Assembly (NCBI GenBank): GCA_009760855.2
Contig: WPIO01000046.1
Coordinates: 623,501 to 687,500 of the forward strand
Source of the DNA: Cristatella mucedo
Lineage: Eukaryota > Bryozoa > Phylactolaemata > Cristatellidae
Reading direction: 5' to 3'
DNA: 64,000 nucleotides
Shown: one piece after another, positions 34,050 to 46,600 of the stretch
How the letters are laid out: the number at the start of each line of letters is the position of its first letter
Position numbering within the stretch: the stretch's first letter is position 1
Notes under the pieces: generated by a model
What the model was told of the DNA's origin: nothing
Database searches by the model: none
Seen by the model: the letters and a program-made list of their open reading frames with translations, nothing else
Program-made: the position numbers and the translations under genes

Positions 34050-35985
34050 TGGATTTATATCACATTTTTTTTAACAAAGAAGGGGCATAACTAGCTGATC
34101 GCTTCACTAGCTTCTTTGTCCAGAAGATAGACAAGATCAGGAAGTCCATCCCTGCGATGGCAGTATATCCCCTAGAATGCTGTCCCTAGATTCCTTGCAG
34201 CACCTACATGTCAACACTCAAGCAGACCACTAGTGACCTCGTCCTGAAGTTCATATCCCAATCAAAGAAGACGACAAGTCCTTTGGACCCTATTCCCACT
34301 GTCCTGCCCCTACGTTGCATTGATCTGCTGGTGCCATGCATAAGTAACATCACTAATATGTCATTAGCCTCAGGTCATGTCCCAGCACTTTTCAAATAAC
34401 TGTAGTCAGGCCACTACTCCAGAAAGCAACACTAGACCAAGAGAACTTGAGCAACTACCGTCCAGTCTCCCTTCTACCATTCCTATCAAAGACACTGAAA
34501 CAAGTCGCAGCAGACCAGCTGAACCTATACACTGAAACTACAAATCTTGCCAGTAATTTCCAGTCTGGCTTTACAGCTAATTACTCCACAGAGTCAGCAT
34601 TGCTTCGAGTGTACAACTACGTACTTAGGAATGCAGTCATGGAGTGTCTCTTCTTGCTTTGCTCGATCTTTCGGCAGGTTTTGATACTGTCGATCACCAA
34701 GTCCTTCTTGAGCGCCTCTCATCTCGCCTGGGCATCACTGGTACTGCCCTGCAATGGTTTAGGTCCTATCTCAGTGGGAGACTCCTGAGTGTTAATGTGA
34801 ATGGACAAAGATCATCCGAGGTACCTCTGAAATATGGCGTACCTCAGGGCTCCGTGCTAGGTCCGGTTCTTTTCATGGTTTATACTCTCCCTCTTTCTGA
34901 TGTGATTGCCAAGCACAATCTAGGCTTTCACTTCTATGCGGATGACACTCAGTTGTACCTTTGCTTTGATCCTTCCCAGCCTTCGAGCACCTCAAATTCT
35001 TAGATACCTTAGATACCTTCCAGCCCTCAAGCGTACCGAATTCTCTCAACTCTCTTGCTGCATGTACTGATGACATCTGCACATGGATGGCAGCAAATTT
35101 TCTTAAATTGAATCATGATAAAGCTAACTAACCTACTAGTTATGGGCAAACCAAGAGTGATTCAGAAACTGGGAAGGCTAACGCTCAAAATTGGCTCTGC
35201 TAGCATATAAGTATCAGATCCACAATCAAGTCTGCTTACTTTCAGCTACATAACATTGCTTAAGTTCGGGTTTGTTTAGATAGGGATACCATATCTAAGT
35301 TGGGTCCATGCATTTGTGACAACCCGTCTTGAATTCTGTAACTCAATGCTTGCTGTACAATCAGGTGCTTACAGCTGGTGCAAAGCTCTGCAGCTAGGCT
35401 TGTCTGTCGTGAGTGTCACAGTTGCCACATCACACCACTTCTTGCCGACCTTCACTGGCTACCAGTCAAGCAACGAATCCACTTCAAGGTTTGTCGCTCA
35501 CTTTTTTTTAGGTCCCATCATTCTTTGGGTCCAGCCTACCTATCAGATCTACTCCCCCACAAAGCTAAACATCGTACCACCAGCTTTTCGGATTCTAATT
35601 GCTTACTTATATCTCGTAAAACTTCAAATCCTTTGGAGACCGTGCACTTCGTTCGTATGCTCCCAAAGCCTGGAACTCACTCCCGACTTCCGTCACTACA
35701 TCCCCCTGACTTGACAACATTTAAAGAGAAACTAAAAATGCACCTATTTATGACAGCATTTAGTGGATCCCCGTGATTCGCTGTTTATGTGCTTATGCAT
35801 GCTGACACTGTGCATGCTGCCACTAACCACGCTTGCATGCTGACCCTGTGCATGTCACCCCTAACCCTGTTATTCATGTTGTTTATCAAGCATAATATTT
35901 CCACTCACCATTCGATCGTGCTTCCTTTCAAGCAAATGTAAAGCACCTAGAAAGAGATTGAGTTCTCTGAGGGCGCTTTTCTACT
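34050..35985 (+). mobile_element. Longest LINE-A copy
   Basis: Extends furthest 5' of any LINE-A here: a segment with DRFTSFFVQKIDKIR-like coding, SQSKKTTSPLDPIPT, NYRPVSLLPFLSKTL, GFTANYSTESALLRV, a LLALLDLSAGFDTVDH frame, [22 protein letters not shown]. The C-terminal region and hairpin follow (35940-35980). A nine-base duplication (TTAGATACC) sits at about 35000 and indels break the frame. There is no long ATT tail. Confidence 0.9.
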
Positions 35986-36692
35986 TCCAGCTAGAATTGT
36001 GGTGCTCCTTTTAAGCATGCAAGATGCGCTTTACTCACGGACTTGACAGTTTGGCTTGATTTCTTGTCCTAGCAAAAACAACTGTCTGACGACAACAACA
36101 GCAACACTTCCTGAGAAGTCAGTCAAAGATTCGTGCACTCATCTTCCACAACAAGTTACGCACAACATGCATGAGGCTGTCTGCCTTAATAGCTTATACA
36201 TACCACCAGTGTGCTGCAACACAAATATTAATAACTGCTCTGCTGCCAACTAAACTTAATTCACTCCATTAACTAACAGATATATAATAAACTTTGGCAC
36301 TGATCACAGCTATGACTTACACGATGCCCAAAGAAATCAATATAATAAACGCATAGACTAGCAAGCCCTTGTTACCAAGTCCACGTGATGTTATATCAGT
36401 TGCAAGTTGCAAGACGGCATGCTGCTTCCGCCTTCATATACGACCACACGTTTCAACTGCTGCATGGCACCATGGAGCGCTAACAAGGTCACAGCAGGAC
36501 GTAAAACTCTTGAAGGCGTCGTAAAATTAATGCAACTGCGAGTAAAGCATTTCTAATCACCACTAAATGCATGTTCGTTTGCAAGGCAAACAGGGAAATA
36601 CATGCAGCAGCAACAGCAACACAAAATGACTCTTTGTACACGAGATAGCAGGCCATAAATGACTGTGGCTCCCGGAAAAGAAAAATGAAAGA
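35986..36692. other. No gene recognised
   Basis: AT-rich unique DNA with short frames only. Confidence 0.4.
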
Positions 36693-36960
36693 CATCTACT
36701 CTCCAACTGCCGACCGTGGCACATCTTTTTTCAGCAGTCCTGAGCTGCTACTTCCATGCTACTCACTACCTCATCTGCTCTCCTGACTCTGCTATGCTTC
36801 CCACTTTCTCTTTGTTGCGTGAGACGAAGTCTGTTGGCTACCGAATGCGTACCGAAAGCCGCTTAGGCTGTGAGTGCGCTGTACAAAACTCTCCTGCGTA
36901 ACACCCTCGTGGTCTTTATGACTTTGTGGAGTTACTGACGGAGATACATGACATGAAAGA
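36693..36960 (+). mobile_element. LINE-B 3' end fragment
   Basis: Same end as 44.85-45.09 kb: tail after [12 protein letters not shown], stop, GTGGAGTTACTGACGGAGATACAT. Confidence 0.85.
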
Positions 36961-37214
36961 CGACAAAATGCCTTACACAGTCAAAAGCTGGGTAAGCCAC
37001 CATTCGTAGTGCACCTATTGAATGCACGTAGCATACAAACGGCCTGCTACGAAGCATTATCGCTATTGCTTTAATAGATACATGCCACATCATTATTCCA
37101 ATAAATTTGTGCAATTAGTATCCGATTCGCTGACTATATGTGCATATGGCTTTGACATCTGACATAGACCCATACCTCTCCTAAGCCTGGTCTGTCGTGA
37201 GAGATCGTGAGGGA

Positions 37215-37835
37215 GCGATCTGCCACTAGCCGTTTAATTCCTGTGCTTGAAAACCGTTGGCGTAAGAAAACCTTGCTCAGCAAGTCTTAGACTGTAGAGC
37301 TCACTTCCACAATTCTTGTGCAACAACATCTACTCTCCTGCTGCTGACTGTGGTACCTCCTTTCCAGACATCGTGAGCTGCTGCTTATAATAATAATAAT
37401 AATAATGATGATGCACTTGATCAAGCGCCCTCAGAGAACTAGGCGCTTTACATTTGCTGCAAAGGGAAACGCGATTAAATGGTGAGTTATAGCATGCTTG
37501 ATAAACAACATGAATAACATGGTTAGAGATGACATGCACAGGGTCAGCATGCAAATGTGGTTAGTGTGGTCAAGTCAGGGGATGTTGTGACACAAGTCGG
37601 GAGTGAGTTCCAGGCTTTGGGAGCATCCATGCTACTCACTACCTAAACTGCCCTCGTGACTAAGCTATGCTTCTCGCTTTCTCATTGTGGCATGAGATGA
37701 ATTCTGTTGGCTACCGCATGCACACCTAAAGCCGTTTACCCTGTGAGTGCCCTACAGAAAACTCTCCTGCGTGACATTCACGTAGTATTAGTGGCTTTGA
37801 AGAGTTACAGACAGTGATACATTACATTAAATCAT
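37215..37835 (+). mobile_element. LINE-B 3' end split by a nested LINE-A
   Basis: LINE-B sequence runs to GAGCTGCTGCTT at 37385 and resumes at CATGCTACTCACTACC (37626). It ends with a decayed tail GTGATACATTACATTA near 37835. Confidence 0.82.
37386..37625 (-). mobile_element. LINE-A 3' end inserted in LINE-B
   Basis: Begins with AAT triplets, then the inverted hairpin (GCGCCCTCAGAGAACTAGGCGC), the 3' UTR, and the last coding stretch (CCAGGCTTTGGGAGC). It is 5' truncated. No clear target-site duplication. Confidence 0.85.
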
Positions 37836-37875
37836 AAAACATCAAACAGCCGAAGCAGCAGAGGGTCGAGCCGAA

Positions 37876-39120
37876 TTAATAATAACAACAATACTAATAA
37901 TAATGTACTTGATTAAGCGCCCTCAGAGAACTCAATCTCTTTCTAGGCGCTTTACATTTGCTGCAAAAGAAATGCAATTGAATGGTGAGTAATATCATGC
38001 TTGATAAAAAAAAAACATGAATAACATGATTAGGGGTGACATGTACAGGGTCAGCATGCAAATGTGGCTAGTGGCAGCATGCACAGTGTCAGCACGAACA
38101 AGCACATGAAAGGTGAATCACAGGGACCCACTAAATACTGTCCTAAATAGGTGTGTTTTTAAGTTCTTGTTAAATGTGGTCAAGTCAGGGGATGTTCTGG
38201 TGCAAGTCGGGAGTGAGTTCCAGGCTTTAGGAGCATACGAACTAAATGCACAGTCTCCAAAGGATTTGAGGTTTAAACAACGTATTGGTAAACTGCTGGA
38301 TTCCGAAAAGCATGTGGTACGATGCTTGGCCTGGTGAGGGAGTAGATCTGAGAGATAGGCCGGAGCCAAAGAATGGAGAGACCTAAAAGTGAGCGACAAA
38401 ACCTTGAAGTCAATCCGTTGCTTGACTGGTAGCCAGTGCAGGTCGGCAAGAAGTGGTGTGCTGTGGCAACTGTGACGCTCACGACAGACAAGCCTAGCTG
38501 CAGAGTTTTGCACCAGCTGCAATCACCTGATCGCACATGCCGGTAGGCCAGTAAGCATTGAGTTGCAGAAGTCGAGACGGGATGTCACGAATATATAGAC
38601 CAACTTAGACGTGGTATCCTTATCTAAACAAGCCCGAATTTTAGCAATGTTATGTGGCTGAAAGTAGGCAGATTTGACTGTGGAGCTGATGTGGTCGTCT
38701 AACGAGAGGTCACTTTGGAACATGACACCTAGATTTCGAGCTGATTCAACAGGAGATGTGCTGGCAGAGCCAATTTTGAAAGTCAGCCTTTCCAATTTCT
38801 GAATCACATTGGGTTTGCCCATAACTAGTAAGTTAGTTGTATCATCGTCTAGTTTTAGAAAATTTGCTGCCATCCATGTGCAGATGTCATCAATACATGC
38901 AGCAAGTGAGTTGAGAGAATTTGAGGTGCTCGAAGGCTGGGAGGGATCAAAGCAAAGGTATGACTGAGTGTCATCCGCATACAAGTGAAAGCCTTGATTG
39001 TGCTTGGCAATCACACCAGCAAGAGGGAGAGTATAAACAGTGGAAAGAACCGGATCTAGCACGGATTCCTGAGGTACTCCATATTTCAGAGGTACCTCGG
39101 ACGATCTTTGTCCATTCTTT
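37876..39120 (-). mobile_element. LINE-A copy, inverted, two-frame reverse transcriptase
   Basis: On the minus strand: GTPQESVLDPVL-like start, FHLYADDTQSYLC (Tyr-Ala-Asp-Asp kept), MGKPNVIQKLERLTF, CNSMLTGLPACAI, then in a second frame QLVQNSAARLVC, LLADLHWLPVK and the ending LKTHLFRTVFSGSL. The hairpin and AAT triplets lie at 37876-37960. One frameshift at about 38522 splits an otherwise long frame, so this is a young copy. Confidence 0.9.
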
Positions 39121-40170
39121 TCTGGATTTAGAATTCTGGTCTCCACGCGACCAGGTATTGCTTCCAGTAGCGAACAAAACGGCTAGGCAGCCAAAACATC
39201 AGCAATGACCAGACCTTCAGAAAGATTTTTCACTGGGGCTTCTATCAAGTAGCTTGGAATAGCTCGGGGCTAGGTTAATTGTACAGGGGGGACAAGCTGC
39301 CGACGGGACAGCCGATATCTGAATGGCTGCATGAGAAGGGAAGCTAGTAAAGATATATATGGGATACGCGGAGCGGAAGGAACGGAAAAAGCTGTTCCGG
39401 ACACTGACAGCACCCACATCTTCCGGGCGGAGAACGGAGCAGGTCCGTGACGACGGGGAAATCCAGGACTCGTTGCACATTGCTGCAGGCACTCGTACAA
39501 TTAGGCCAGAAGGTACAAATAAAAAATAACTTAAGCTAAAGGCCTAAAGAAGAGGAACTGTCGGCTGCAAGCTGATAAAAGAGATGGCATTGGAGAGACT
39601 GGAATGGAACGAACCAGAACGAACGTGGCAGAACTGTAGCTTGATTACTCCCATAAAAGAATCAATCCCAGCTCTACAAAAACGTTCGGCTGGGAGCCTA
39701 AATCGAGATTGTCAATATTTCGCACCAACGGGTTTCAGGTGCTCTGCGCTGGCACTATCGCTGAAGGTGGAAGCTTACTTTAACAGCTGGTCGACACGCT
39801 AATTCTGTCCAGCCCATAACTTGGTCGGCTGTAAGTCAGGCTATGCAAAAAAATGTCTACACGCGCAACTACTCGATATTTTTAAGTTAAATACACAAAA
39901 TCAACCGCGGTACGCATGCGGCGAGCGAACGCTCATGGACAAGCGCAGCGGACTGGCCAGAGGAACCTGGAAGCCTGGAAACGGCCGATAGACTGCAAAG
40001 TCCTCGCGATCGTCGAACCGGATTAAAGCACGCCGCTCATTTCTCTTCCCGCGGCACGCGTCGACAGGTCAGCGGACACTTGAGGCAACCACTTTGCGCG
40101 GGTCGGAAGTGCGGCAGGCTCTGGACCGACGATATGGGACCCGCCCACGACAGCTTCAAGGTCGCTGTGA
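39121..40170. other. No gene recognised; upstream flank of CFAP95
   Basis: 39217-39500 has an open minus-strand frame of no known family. From about 39.9 kb composition becomes CpG-rich towards the proposed CFAP95 promoter. Confidence 0.4.
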
Positions 40171-40179
40171 TGTCAAAGA

Positions 40180-40186
40180 TATAAAA
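40180..40186 (+). promoter_or_regulatory. Candidate TATA box of CFAP95
   Basis: TATAAAA lies in a CpG-rich flank, about 380 bp before the CFAP95 ATG and on its strand. A start site about 30 bp downstream would give a 5' UTR of about 350 nt if unspliced. Position and motif only; not tested. Confidence 0.4.
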
Positions 40187-40565
40187 AAGGGGGCTCGCTA
40201 AACTACCTTGGAAGCCGAGCTAATTTCACTGCCCTCTGTACCTACCTACTCGTGTGTTGTGCATAGTATTTGCGTATATCTATGTTCAAGTCGTACCAGT
40301 ACCGTAACAGCGAGTCCTATAATCAGTCAGTTCGTTACTATGGATATAAGTTGCTACGGTGATTACTAAAGCAATCCGCATATTTCTCCGTGAAATGTGA
40401 CCTTCTATGCCGTTCAGTATAATTGATATTTCTGAAATAACTTGTCATTCAGCCGGTTATGAAGTGCATGTCACAAAGCAGCGGCAGACAGAACAGGTGA
40501 CAGCAACGCTTAGTGCCGGCGGGTGGAATTGAGCGCGACCTGTGTCTACGTTGAGCTGCTCGGAA

Positions 40566-40669
40566 ATGGCCGGAGTATTTGGACTTCCCGACTATGCCGA
40601 GAGAAATGGATCGCTATCTTTAAGATCTAATCACATGAACTACAGCAGCGCCGTCCTGGTGTCAAAATG
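40566..40669 (+). CDS. CFAP95: CFAP95 exon 1
   Basis: Starts [15 protein letters not shown] and ends in a split Trp codon (TG|GTACGG). The family N-terminal motif ERKGSLTLRS is seen as [10 protein letters not shown]. Confidence 0.85.
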
Positions 40670-43600
40670 GTACGGTCGGTCGTGCGACGCGCCGCTTGAG
40701 GCTCTGCGAGCGCGGTGAAGCTGGTTTCTAAAACAAGTACTTATTTAGCCGTCTGGCTACGCGCCCTGGTGCTGTAATTCTATAATATATGCAATTAAGC
40801 TGCACGACTGCGGTATTTTCGCCTTATCTATACAACGAGTGCATTCTTCCGTTTTCCGTCGGCGAGCGGCGACTGATATTGGAGCAACCGTCCTCTAGAT
40901 CGGCAGACGACGGTGAGAGTGACTTAAAATAAGCTCTATATTAATCTATATTTGTTTACTCTTATGAGGCAAGTGCCGTTTTATTCGCTATATCTTAAGA
41001 CTAATATCAGATTCAGCCCGCTGTGGGCGTAGAATCACGCCAATGCACAAGCAATGTAGCAAGCGTGCACTTGAGGAAGCAATCACCTCTTGGTGCTGAG
41101 AGGTCTCGCCAATTAGGATTCTGGATGACGAATGTTACGCAGCCTCTTAGACATAGACACAGCTCATAGACACAGGTCCACGGTGTGCCTCTAGTAGTTG
41201 TCACGCTTTTTAGCCGCGAGCTTCCACCGGGAACACGTCCTGCTATTGAGGAGACAAAACCCTGATAGTCGGAAGAATAGCTGCGAACTCACATTATGTG
41301 TGCTTGGCTGTTGCGATAGAGCGTTTCTTGAATTAGCTCATATAGAGGCTGATGCGAAGTGGTCTCATAGCCTGTTCTGATCGTAGATCGTGCGGGAACC
41401 TCTTTTGAAAGGCACCCAATGCGGTGGCTTTTAAAACAGACGTGCAGCCGCGAAAGACAGATCAGCTATTCTCTGATAGGCTGTGTAATTACTCCATTTT
41501 CGTTCGCTCTAAAACCCAGAAAATGCAAACTAAACTTTGGAGTGGTAAATTTTTAAAATTTCGTCACGACTCCAAAGTGGTGTTCACGTGACAAAAACCG
41601 ACATACAGTATTCTATTCAGGCACTTCACCTATATCGTGGGGCTCGAGCCCATGACCTCGATCAGCAACTGCATTCACCTTGATTGAAGCGAGTGCCTTA
41701 ACCACTGGCCCAAACCAGCGATACGTAGTATAGTTAAATATTTAATGTTTGGCGATCTATATTTTCCTTTACAGCATATGTAAGGTGCGTAGAAAGAGAT
41801 TAAGTTATCTCATGGTACAATACAAGTGCTCCATTACTATTTTTTTTATTCTTGTTATTACGTAAGTCATGTCGTGTAAGACATGCAGCCTGTATATCTT
41901 TATTCCCATTCCGTCATTCTTCGAATGCCCTATTCGTTCACGCCGCTCCAAAACTTACGCTTACCAGTCAGCTTAAGGGGCTATCTATTCAGGCGATGAA
42001 GAATTTATTTTCATCTCAAGTGACGGAAAAGAACGTCAATCCAGCTCTCAGAGTGTAATCCTCCGATTTGTGTGGTTGTAGCTTGCTTAACCCATAGTAG
42101 CACCACTTTGAACACATTGGTATAATCGTCTGCCTCAACTACCTTTTGACATTTTTGCCTTGATTTGTTGTAAGAGCGTCAGCGTCTTTGCTTTTTCGAT
42201 TCTCCATTCAGAGAATTAAGGTTTTCATTCTCTTTGCCACAGTTTTTAAAGCATTCGTTTTATTGCAAAGCATGCCATGCCACCTCCTGCACGCTCTGAT
42301 ACGACTCGTCGAAGCGTTATTCTGCAGCCGCGATCAGCGCTTCAGCCACCTCCTGTACACACGCTGCCTGCAGCAGTCGATAGCCGTATGCAGCACTGTA
42401 GCTGCTCAGGCGGCCTGTCGCAGTAAACGACGCATCGCTATTTTCACAGGGACCAAGCCAGGGAGGCCGAACCCAAGGATTACGTCATTAGCACTGACCC
42501 TATACGGAATCTAAAGAGAGCCACTTACCATCGCCTTGCCGCCAGTACCGATGACGTAAGTAGTCCGCAGCAACTCCTCTGCCCTGAGTTGGTTTTTTCG
42601 AAGACGATATCTTGCCCCACCGATGAGCGATTTCCTTGCAGCAGTCGCAGCCTCTGCTTGCCGCTACGCGGAGAAATTTCGCGGTCTGCATTAACACGCG
42701 AGCCCGTGTGTGCTCATTGTGGAGCGCGTAAATGCTGCTACAGCACGAACCCGTACCGGCCCGGACGATAGCATAATGGCGATAGCATAGCATAATGCCG
42801 CTCTTGCAGAAATGAAGTATCCTGTTATTTTCGCAAAATTGGTGAAAAATGCCTCGTTAAATAGTCAAGTAGCTACGCACAGGCTGATGCTAAAAACCAA
42901 AGTGTGCTGTGATTTTGTGGCTGTGTTTATTTTTAAAGATTAGTCGAAAATATGGCTGTGTTTTACAATTTGTAGAGACCCAATAGCCAGAACTAGATAT
43001 CGCTGAGGGAACGGGGCAAATTCGAGTTCAGACCTGACGAAGTCTATGTGAGTCACTAGTGTGTAGAAACGACAGCTACAGTTGGTAATTATCTGGGTAT
43101 TAAGGTCGCTGACAAGTCAAGTCCCGGTAGCAGCAGCAGTGCCGAAGCCGTTTTAGGTCACCCTACATTCACGTTGTTAGGCACACAATGCTTCAGGCGG
43201 TGGGGGCAAGTTAAGGTATTTCTAAAAAATAGCCTCTATTTGGATAGCAAACCAACCGATGAGCAATTTCGCTATTCGCTTCCATGTTTACCGTCACTTG
43301 GCATCCTAGTACGCCGTGAGATCTCCGCGTGCTAGTCTGGCGTGGTCCACTTACGCTTAGCTAAGCTAAGCAAGCTAGACGAAACTTCCAGGCAAATGGT
43401 AGCAAATACAAATACGCATATGTGCAAAAGCGTGGCGAGAGAAGATTTTGAGGAAATACTTGCAATGCTTTTATTCGCAGCATTTTTTCAGATGCCAGAT
43501 CAATCTCAGTCACGAAGTCACACGCTGGTTAGAAGAAGAGGCTTTCTTCTTGCAGCGTGTTCTGACTGCAGCAGTCATCTCTAGTATTCATAGGCCGAGC

Positions 43601-46600
43601 GGAGTGCGAAAAGAGAGTCGGCGAAAGCAGTGCGTCGAAAGCGAGCATGATTTTTACTAATGGAATCTTCTAATGTCAATTTAAGAAAGCGCGTTTGCTA
43701 ATCAAATCGGCAGTGACAGCAATTTTCTACATTTACATCTTCCATAACGTTGGCCAGACGCCTGGGTGCAATGCATCTACCAACATAAGCATTTTCGGCC
43801 GCCGCCGACTCGCTTTTTGCACGGCAGCAGCTGCCGACTGTTCTCCCTTTGTATCTGTCTGAAAATGTAGCGTTCAAATCGTACTTGTCTGATCGTGTTC
43901 AATCCGTGTCGTGTTGGGGTCAGGTCTCTCACACGAGAAGGGTCACCTGTGGAGTCCCTCAAGGGTCTGTACTCGGTCCCTTGCTGTTCTCCATTTATAC
44001 ACAACCTCTGGGAAAAGTGATTAAGGCCCATGGAATAGGATATCACTTCTATGCTGACGATACTCAGTTGTATTTGTCATTCAAACCGTCGGCATCTGCT
44101 GCAGCAACTGAGAAACTGAATGCTTGCCTTGCCGATATTCGATCCTGGATGTCGGAAAACTTCCTGAAATTAAATGACGATAAAACCGAACTGCTGCTCA
44201 TTGGACACCCTAAGCGTGTAGCTGGATTAAAAGGCTTTGCTGTTCTAATAGGTGACGCTATTGAGCGACCTTCACCACGTGCTCGTAATCTAGGTGTCGT
44301 GTTCGACAGCTGCCTCAATTTCAAAAGCTTCATTCAGAAGACTGCCTCTACAGCTAGCCATCACATCCGATCCCTATCCAAGATTAGAAGCTGTCTCCCA
44401 CAGTGGCTTGTAAAAAATTTAACTAGCTCTCTAGTTCTGTCTCGGCTTGATTATTGTAATTCCCTTTTGGCTGGGCTGCCAAAGAAAGCTATTACGCCAC
44501 TACAGCTGACTATGAATATGGCTGCAAGGCTGGTCTTTAAGTCCCAGCGGTTTGAGCACGTGTCACTTCTGCTGAAAGAGCTAGGATGGTTGCCGGTTGA
44601 GCAAAGGATACAGAGCAAAGTTCTTACGCTGACCCACAGGGCCCGCCACGGCTTGGCTCCTTCGTACCTAGCTGAACTGCTGCATCAGTTTCAGCCTGTT
44701 CGCGCCCTCAGGTCCTGTATGGACAATAAATTAGCTGTCCCATTCCTCCGCTTAAAGACAGTTGGCGACAGAAGCTTTAGCTCTGCAGGTCCTAGACTGT
44801 GGAACTCGCTGCCACAATTCTTACGCAACGACACCTACTCTCCTACTGCCGACTATGGCACATCTTTTTCAGCGGTCCTGAGCTGCTACTTCTATGCTAC
44901 TCACTACCTCAACTGTTCTCCTGACTCTGCTATGCTTCCCACTTCCTCTTTGTTGCGTGAGACAAAGTCTGTTGGCTACCGAATGCGTACCGAAAGCCGC
45001 TCAGGCTGTGAGTACGCTATACAAAACTCTCCTGCGTAACACCCACATGGTCTTTATGACTTTGTGGAGTTACTGACGGAGATACATAGCGTCGTTGGTG
45101 CCAACTCGGTAAGCCAATTGAAACCTAAAGCTCTGTCCCATTTTTTATACGAATCAGCTGAGATACAGTAAATCTATTTGGTAGTTATTAAATAGAGAGG
45201 CAAAACAGCTGGTTCTCTGACCACGCTAAGCTGCTACGCTTCCGGATCTGCAGTCAGCCAATCGTAAAGTGGCCCTGAGGCCAGTGCGCCCCTTAGTAGT
45301 TCGAGAAAGCGGTGAGTGGTGCGTCACTGATCCAACATTGACTACTTTTTCGAGCTTCCGGGATTCTATTCAACGAGGATTGCACGGCTTTAGATATAAT
45401 AATAGCACATTTATGTAGCGCGCTCATAGAACTTAATTTCTTTCCTAACTATCCAAATGGGAGCCGCGGCGGCATGTACTCTTTAATTTTTTACGCCACG
45501 ATAAACTCACAAAAGTGATTTTATCTTCATTGCTTCTACCGCAAGTTATTCTTGCAGACTCTACCGCAAAGTACTTACCAAGATCACAGTAATCAGTGCC
45601 TTCTCAAGCCGGACTATGCCGAGAGAGTTGCTGGAGAGCCAATGGTCTCGGTCGACACATATTGGCACACAGATCTTGGCAGGTACTATACTTGACTACT
45701 GATATGAATAATTTAATTGGATTTATCCCTATTTATCCTTTTGGATTTATAACCAAGTTTGACTCTTTTTGTATCTGTACGCAATCCTTTTCTTTGTTTG
45801 TATCGCAGCATCGCGATATATTTTTCAAAATTTTAGCCAACATAGATGCCGTTTAGCTCAGGAGCACATTTTCACGCATAGCCCGCTAAAAATTAGGTGC
45901 TACTACGTGGCATACAGTGCTGTCGTGAAGCCATTCGCCAGTCAATGATCGAGAAAGTTACTAGCTTTAATAATGCAACTGATAACAAAACATGGACCGT
46001 AGCAAAGACAGACAAAGTAAATGCGACAAACAAGCTCAATGTATATTATTAATATTGGATGAGGAAGCCATCGTGCATAAAAATCTTGTTACACTCTTGA
46101 AGAACACACTCCGATCAGCCGCAGCGGCATCGGCATAGGGAGAGTCCGGTAGGCATAAGAATGTGAGACGTCCAGCTAATCAGCAGCGGTCAATGGCTTC
46201 AAAAATAGATCTGTTGTCATAGACATCCAGTGCGGCACTGCTGGTCAAGGCCAGCTGGCTGTGAAACAGATTCAGCCAGCACTAATAATTGAACGAGCCT
46301 TGTAGAAAGTTTCACAATCGTTATTTTTGAAATATCATTTTTTAGAATTATTTTCAAAGAGGCATGAATACATTATGCTTACACATGGCACGATAATCTA
46401 CAAGACTGAGTCCACTACTTTTCCTTATCTTTAAGGCTTATTCCTCGTTAAATTTAATATTTGCTTCACAATATCCGTGGAGATAATTTTCCGAGGCTCA
46501 TCCGCATGCAGAAAAACTGCGATCACGCGATTCATTGGTCTGATGAAGTGCCTCTCTCACTCGGGCACGCTCTCGCCGAGCCTGAGGCCAACTGTCCAGG

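Noticed and set aside
36056-36253. Small plus-strand gene
   Set aside because: A 65-codon frame of unspecific composition without start context or homology.
39217-39500. Minus-strand frame of 91 codons near LINE-A
   Set aside because: No similarity to LINE-A, LINE-B or any protein I know, and no splice context.
39900-40670. Solo LTR with TATA box
   Set aside because: No TG...CA ends or target duplication could be found, and the segment ends in CFAP95 exon 1, so a host promoter is the better explanation.
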